NCBI GenBank assembly: GCA_037074615.1
Contig: JAYWLJ010000075.1
Span: 921,674 to 985,673, forward strand
Length of the DNA: 64,000 nucleotides
Direction of reading: 5' to 3'
From: Leucaena leucocephala
Lineage: Eukaryota; Streptophyta; Magnoliopsida; Fabales; Fabaceae
The notes under the pieces were generated by a model, which saw only the letters and a program-made list of their open reading frames with translations, did no database searches and was not told the origin of the DNA. Every line of letters begins with the position of its first letter. The stretch's first letter is position 1. Positions 59,401 to 64,000 of the stretch are shown here, piece by piece. Made by a program: the position numbers and the translations under genes.

Positions 59401-62400
59401 GGCAGCTTTTCTTCTATAAGCCCAATTTGTGGTGGCCCAATGGATTGGGGAAACAATCTTTGTACAATGTTGCTATTGACATTGATGTTAAAGGCCATGG
59501 AGAATCTGATTCATGGAGACATCACTTTGGGTTCCGCAAAATTGAGAGTCATATTGATGCTGCTACTGGTGGAAGGTATGGTGGCTTCCCATGTTTCTTT
59601 GATGGTATCATTTCTATACTTATTTCTTGGTAGAATTAATTCAAGCTTTGAACATTTTCCTCATATGCTGTGATGCACACGTCTGGTCTCAGGTTGTTCA
59701 AAGTCAATGGAGAACCAATTTTTATCAGAGGAGGTAACTGGATATTATCAGATGGGCTGCTAAGGCTTTCAAAGAAGCGGTATCACACAGATATCAAGTT
59801 TCATGCTGACATGAATTTCAACATGATTCGTTGTTGGGGTGGTGGACTGGCTGAAAGGCCAGAATTTTATTATTATTGTGATTATTATGGAATTCTGGTA
59901 TGGTGTACTTCATCCCTATTCTTTTTCAATTGCTCCTTATGCCTCTTGCTTTGTTATATTATCAAAATGGACTTATTCATTGATCTGGTTCTGCTGTGAG
60001 CTTGTCAGAGTTGTTTGTGTTCAATTTTCTCCGTTTAATTTTGCATTGATATTATATCAATTTCAATGACTCCCTTATCACAATAAACAAGCATGTTTAG
60101 AGTTTTTCTTTTCTTTTTGTTTGGGGTTGGGGGGGGGGGTTCAGTACTGGGGAGGTTGATTTTTCTTCCATTTTTACTGACAAATTTAGTTCATAAGTTG
60201 TGTATGTTTACTGACCAAAGAACGATTGTCATTCAGGTATATTATGACAAAACGTTATAACATTTATGTTCTGAGAGCACTTTCTGAAGTGTTCCTATAG
60301 CCCTAGTTCAGTCACCTTGTTAAGGTTAATTAGGTAGTAGACACACACACACACACACTAGTGACATTGAGGTTTTCTTAAATTTGATCGTACTGCTGAT
60401 GTAAATCTTGTAGGTCTGGCAAGAGTTCTGGATTACTGGGGATGTTGATGGACGAGGTGTCCCGGTGTCAAATCCAAATGGCCCACTAGACCATGACCTT
60501 TTCCTGTTCTGCGCAAGAGACACGGTCAAGCTCTTAAGAAATCATCCTAGTCTTGCCCTCTGGGTAGGAGGAAATGAACAAATACCCCCAAAAGATATAA
60601 ATACTGCTCTGAAAAGTGACCTGAGGCTTCATCCTTATTTTGGGAGTGTAAATGAAAATGGCAAACCTGTGGAAGACTCTTCCCTGATGTTGAGAGATCC
60701 TAGCCAGTATCTTGATGGTACACGTATTTACATCCCAGGGTCGTTATGGGATGGGTTTGCGGAGGGAAATGGAAGCTTCTCTGATGGCCCTTACGAAATT
60801 CAAAATCCTGAGGATTTTTTCAAAAATGATTTTTACCATTATGGATTCAATCCGGAGATTGGTAGTGTAGGAATGCCAGTTGCAGCTACTATTCGAGCTA
60901 CAATGCCCCCAGAAGGATGGCAGATACCAGTCTTTAGGAAGCTTCCTGATGGTTATGTAGAAGAAGTTCCGAATCCCATCTGGGAATACCATACATACAT
61001 TCCTTATTCAAAACCATCCAAGGTTCATGATCAGATTCTACTTTATGGCACCCCAAAAGATCTCGATGATTTTTGCATGAAGGTGAAAAGTTGTTTAATC
61101 CAGGCTTGATGCATTTTTCATCCTCCTGCATTTTGTATTTTCTGGTGAATTTGATGTTCGTGTTTTCACCTTTATGCCATGATATCTCAGGCTCAACTTG
61201 TCAACTACATTCAATATAGAGCTCTTCTAGAGGGATGGACCTCTCGCATGTGGAGCAAATATACAGGTGTATTGATTTGGAAGACACAAAATCCTTGGAC
61301 GGGTCTCAGGGGTCAGTTTTATGACCACCTACTTGACCAAAATGCGGGTTTCTATGGCTGTCGATGTGCTGCAGAGCCAATTCATGTACAGCTCAATCTG
61401 GATACTTATGTTATAGAGGTATGGTTTGTCTATTTAATTTCTATTTTGTATGAGTAAGGATTAGCAGTACAATAAATATCCTTTGACTGAAGGTAAATAT
61501 CGGGATAGGAAGGGTAAAATCAACAAGCAAGGGATTAAATTGACATTTATGATGGGATCAAGTTATGAATAGAGTGGTGTATTTGGTATATAAGTTTTGT
61601 AACATTTCATCTTCCTGCCTAAATAGGTTGTTAATACTACATCAGAAGAATTGTCTGACGTGTCTATTGAAGCCTCAGTATGGGATCTTGAAGGGACATG
61701 CCCATACTACAAAGTTCATGAAATTCCCCCTGTGCCTCCAAAAAAAGTTGTGCCCATTGTTGAGATGAAGTATCCGAAGACCAAAAATCCAAAGCCAGTC
61801 TATTTTCTTCTTCTTAAACTCTACAACAAGTCGGATTATAGAATTTTATCTCGGAACTTCTATTGGTTGCATCTCCATGGTGGAGATTACAAGCTACTAG
61901 AACCATATAAGAAGAGGAAAATACCTCTCAAGATAACATCGAAGGTTTTGATTCAAGGGTCTACTTATGAGATTCAAATGCATGTGCAGAACACATCTAA
62001 AAAACCGGACTCTAGACTTCTATCCTTAAGGCACAGTTCAACATCTAGTGAAGGAGATGTTGAGTCACTGGCAATTGTAAAAGGAGGGACTGGAAAAGAA
62101 CAGGAAGTTGGTTTGTTTAAGACTGTATATAGATGTCTTGCTGGGAAAAATGATGGTGGATTGAGGGTCGCTGAAGTGAATGGGCATGATGCAGGAGTTG
62201 CTTTCTTCCTTCATTTTTCAGTTCATGCTTCGAAGAGGGAGCATAGAGTAGGGGAAGACACTAGAATTCTCCCAGTTCATTACTCAGATAACTACTTTTC
62301 ACTGGTGCCAGGGGAGGCCATGCCTATTACGATATCTTTCGAGGTCCCTCCGGGCGTCACTCCTCGAGTCACTCTGAATGGTTGGAATTACCATGGACAA

Positions 62401-62421
62401 ACCATCCATGAAGCTGTATAG
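56480..62421 (+). CDS. EBM: Mannosylglycoprotein endo-beta-mannosidase (GH2)
   Basis: Eleven exons join in phase into 976 residues: 56480-56637, 56880-57018, 57298-57525, 57650-57708, 58081-58129, 58629-58859, 59406-59575, 59693-59897, 60414-61082, 61191-61418 and 61627-62421. Family GH2 order is seen: sugar-binding domain (INYSADVFINGHQMVLPKGMFRRHSLDVT), immunoglobulin-like domain (exons 6-7), then the TIM barrel with GGNWILSDGLL, MIRCWGGGLAE and VWQEFWITGD. The likely acid/base is E468 in WVGGNEQ and the likely nucleophile E561 in NPEIGSVGMP, both inferred from GH2 alignments. A GCRCAAEPIHVQLN stretch starts the C-terminal domains. Plant EBM cleaves the Man-beta-1,4-GlcNAc bond in N-glycan remnants during glycoprotein breakdown. 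No signal peptide is evident. An (AC)8 run lies in the intron before exon 9 (about 60341-60358). Confidence 0.94.
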
Positions 62422-62940
62422 GCTTTTTGTTATATTCAACGTTGTGACAAGAAAGTTTAAATAAGGTGTTAGAAGAGTGATCTGAAGTTTGGAGAGAGAG
62501 GAGTTAACAATCATAATTTTTAAGCATTTAGTCAAGGGTTTAATCCCTAATCCTAATAGTGTGTATAGAGAGAGTTTTATGGTTAATATTAAAGTTTTTT
62601 CAAAAAGTCTATAATGCAAGAAGATTAGTCACAATTTTTAGTAGTAAATACTTAAAATTGCCTAAATAAATTATATTTATAAATTAATAGTGGAGTCTAA
62701 TTGTAAAATCTCAAAAATTTGTGCTCAGACAACTATTTTGATTTTATAACATTTTTTTAAAGGAAAAATTATAATTTTATTGTCCTTAAATTTTTTCTCA
62801 ATTATTAATTTAGTCTATGAAGTATAACTCAAATTTTTATAATTTATTAACTTGAAACAATTTAATTTTTATATCAGTATAACTCAATTTTCATAATTCT
62901 TTAACTCAAAATATAATAATTGAGTTATACCATGACCAAG
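62422..62940. other. 3' region of EBM and AT-rich DNA
   Basis: No further gene; AT-rich sequence. Confidence 0.5.
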
Positions 62941-63401
62941 GGCCTGTTTGGATAGGATTTTAAAAAAAAACTTATAAAAAAAAGATTTATGAACAATTTA
63001 TAAAAAAAAATTAAATAAGATCTTATGAAAAAAAAGTGGTTATAAATAAATAAGTATTTAGATAGTTATTTTTATAATGACTTTTTATATTGGTCAATTA
63101 TAAAAAAATGTATGATTTGATTAAAAGTAAGAGAGAGAGGAGAGAGGTAGAAAAAAGAGAAGAGAGAGGAGAGAGAGTGTAAGAAAAAATAGGAGAAATG
63201 AGAGAGGGTGCAAAAAAAAAAAGGTAAAATAGTAATTAGATAATCCATAAGCTCTTTTACTGTTCTAAAAGCTAGTTTCAATAGCTTATTCAAAACTATG
63301 GTTTTAAACTATAATTTTGTCCAAAAATACTTATGACAAATATGGCTGTTTGTTTTAAAATCTTCCTAAACTATAGTTTGAGGGCAAACTAAACAGGCTC
63401 C
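62941..63401 (-). mobile_element. Tourist-like MITE, copy 3
   Basis: Ends are GGCCTGTTTGGATAGGATTT at the left and AAACAGGCTCC at the right, inverted to each other. The body includes a GA-rich tract (about 63130-63215) and AGCTTATTCAAAACTATGGT near 63281, the reverse of the block at 363 in copy 1. No TTA/TAA duplication is clear, so the exact ends are approximate. Confidence 0.7.
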
Positions 63402-63713
63402 AAATGTGTTAACTGTAACGTATCGTTACCGGGGGGAAACTGTAACGTATTACAGCATATGCAACGCGCTTTACAGATTTTCTAGAATTTACATGTGAAT
63501 GTGTTATGCGCATGAGGAGGAAATATTTCTAAAAAACGGAAGAGGGGGAAAGGTCATCATGAAATAGCCTTCATAAACCGATTTATTGAGGAGATGAAGC
63601 CTGCGGCTTTGTCAAGCAAACTTTGGCCTTGCCCTGACTCCTCTTCTGCCCTCCCAAATATTATCTGCCATATAAAGGTAAAATCACCCATCAGACAAAA
63701 TTCAATCATCATA

Positions 63714-64000
63714 GTGTGTGTTTGGAAACTATCCAAACCACAGTTTTAAAAAAAATTTTAGCCTAAACTTTGATTTGAAAAAATTTTAAAACAAATAATA
63801 ATATTTATTCAAAATAATTTTTAGATTAAACTATGGTTTAAAACCAAAATTTTGAATAAACTACTGAAACTAGTTTTTGGAACAGTAAAAAATTTTATAA
63901 CTATCCAATTACTATTTTACCCCTACTTTTTTTATACTACCTCTCCTCTCTTCTCTCTCTTCTCTACCTACTCTTCTCTCTCCTCTATCATATTTTTGAT
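63714..64000 (+). mobile_element. Tourist-like MITE, copy 4, cut by window end
   Basis: It starts GTGTGTGTTTGGAAACTATC and continues through AATAAACTACTGAAACTAG and CTATCCAATTACTATTTTAC into the CT-rich tract, in the same order and strand as copy 1. The right end lies outside the window. It is only about 310 bp from copy 3 and in the opposite orientation. Confidence 0.7.

Noticed and set aside
63072..63293. 73-residue minus-strand ORF
   Set aside because: Translation of MITE copy 3.

Overview
This window is nuclear DNA of a flowering plant, almost certainly a eudicot. Genes have GT-AG introns with AT-rich sequence, lie 1-5 kb apart in AT-rich intergenic DNA, and their products belong to plant families (ATL RING-H2 ligase, HIPP metallochaperone, NPH3/BTB, CLE peptide, GUX-type GT8, endo-beta-mannosidase). 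I cannot name the species from sequence alone. Gene models were built by reading both strands, joining exons at consensus splice sites and checking that reading phase is kept across every junction.

Layout. 0.2-0.8 kb: a MITE. 2.3-3.5 kb (+): ATL6/ATL31-like RING-H2 E3 ligase. 4.6-6.9 kb (+): decayed intron-containing ERCC1 pseudogene. 7.7-10.1 kb (-): six-exon membrane-anchored kinase of the At3g58690 type. 12.1-13.9 kb (-): ALG13-type UDP-GlcNAc transferase subunit. 17.4-19.1 kb (+): long HIPP protein ending in a CaaX box. 21.1-24.2 kb (-): nine-exon eIF2-beta gene with a frameshifting deletion, head-to-head with NF-YC (26.7-27.5 kb, +). 29.0-31.1 kb (+): NPH3/BTB protein. 32.5-32.9 kb: broken B3-like relic. 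34.9-38.0 kb (+): mevalonate kinase. 38.6-39.0 kb (-): truncated SDR (glucose/ribitol dehydrogenase homologue). 40.2-41.4 kb (+): SKIP23/DUF295 F-box pseudogene. 42.7-42.9 kb (-): CLE signalling-peptide gene. 45.4-48.1 kb (-): YIP4-like Golgi membrane protein. 52.5-55.3 kb (+): GUX4/5-like xylan glucuronosyltransferase. 56.5-62.4 kb (+): eleven-exon endo-beta-mannosidase.

The genes are not functionally linked; this is an ordinary plant gene neighbourhood. Two pairs touch related processes: ALG13 (assembly of N-glycan precursor) and endo-beta-mannosidase (N-glycan breakdown), and GUX and YIP4 (wall polysaccharide synthesis and Golgi traffic). That is probably coincidence.

The most notable results are a CLE peptide gene inside a stretch that otherwise looks empty, five damaged genes or gene relics among about sixteen loci, a broken but otherwise complete eIF2-beta gene, and small non-autonomous transposons that can be read in detail: four copies of a CT/GA-rich MITE family, a tRNA-derived SINE family with visible target-site duplications (one copy nested inside a MITE), and a second three-copy A-tailed repeat family.
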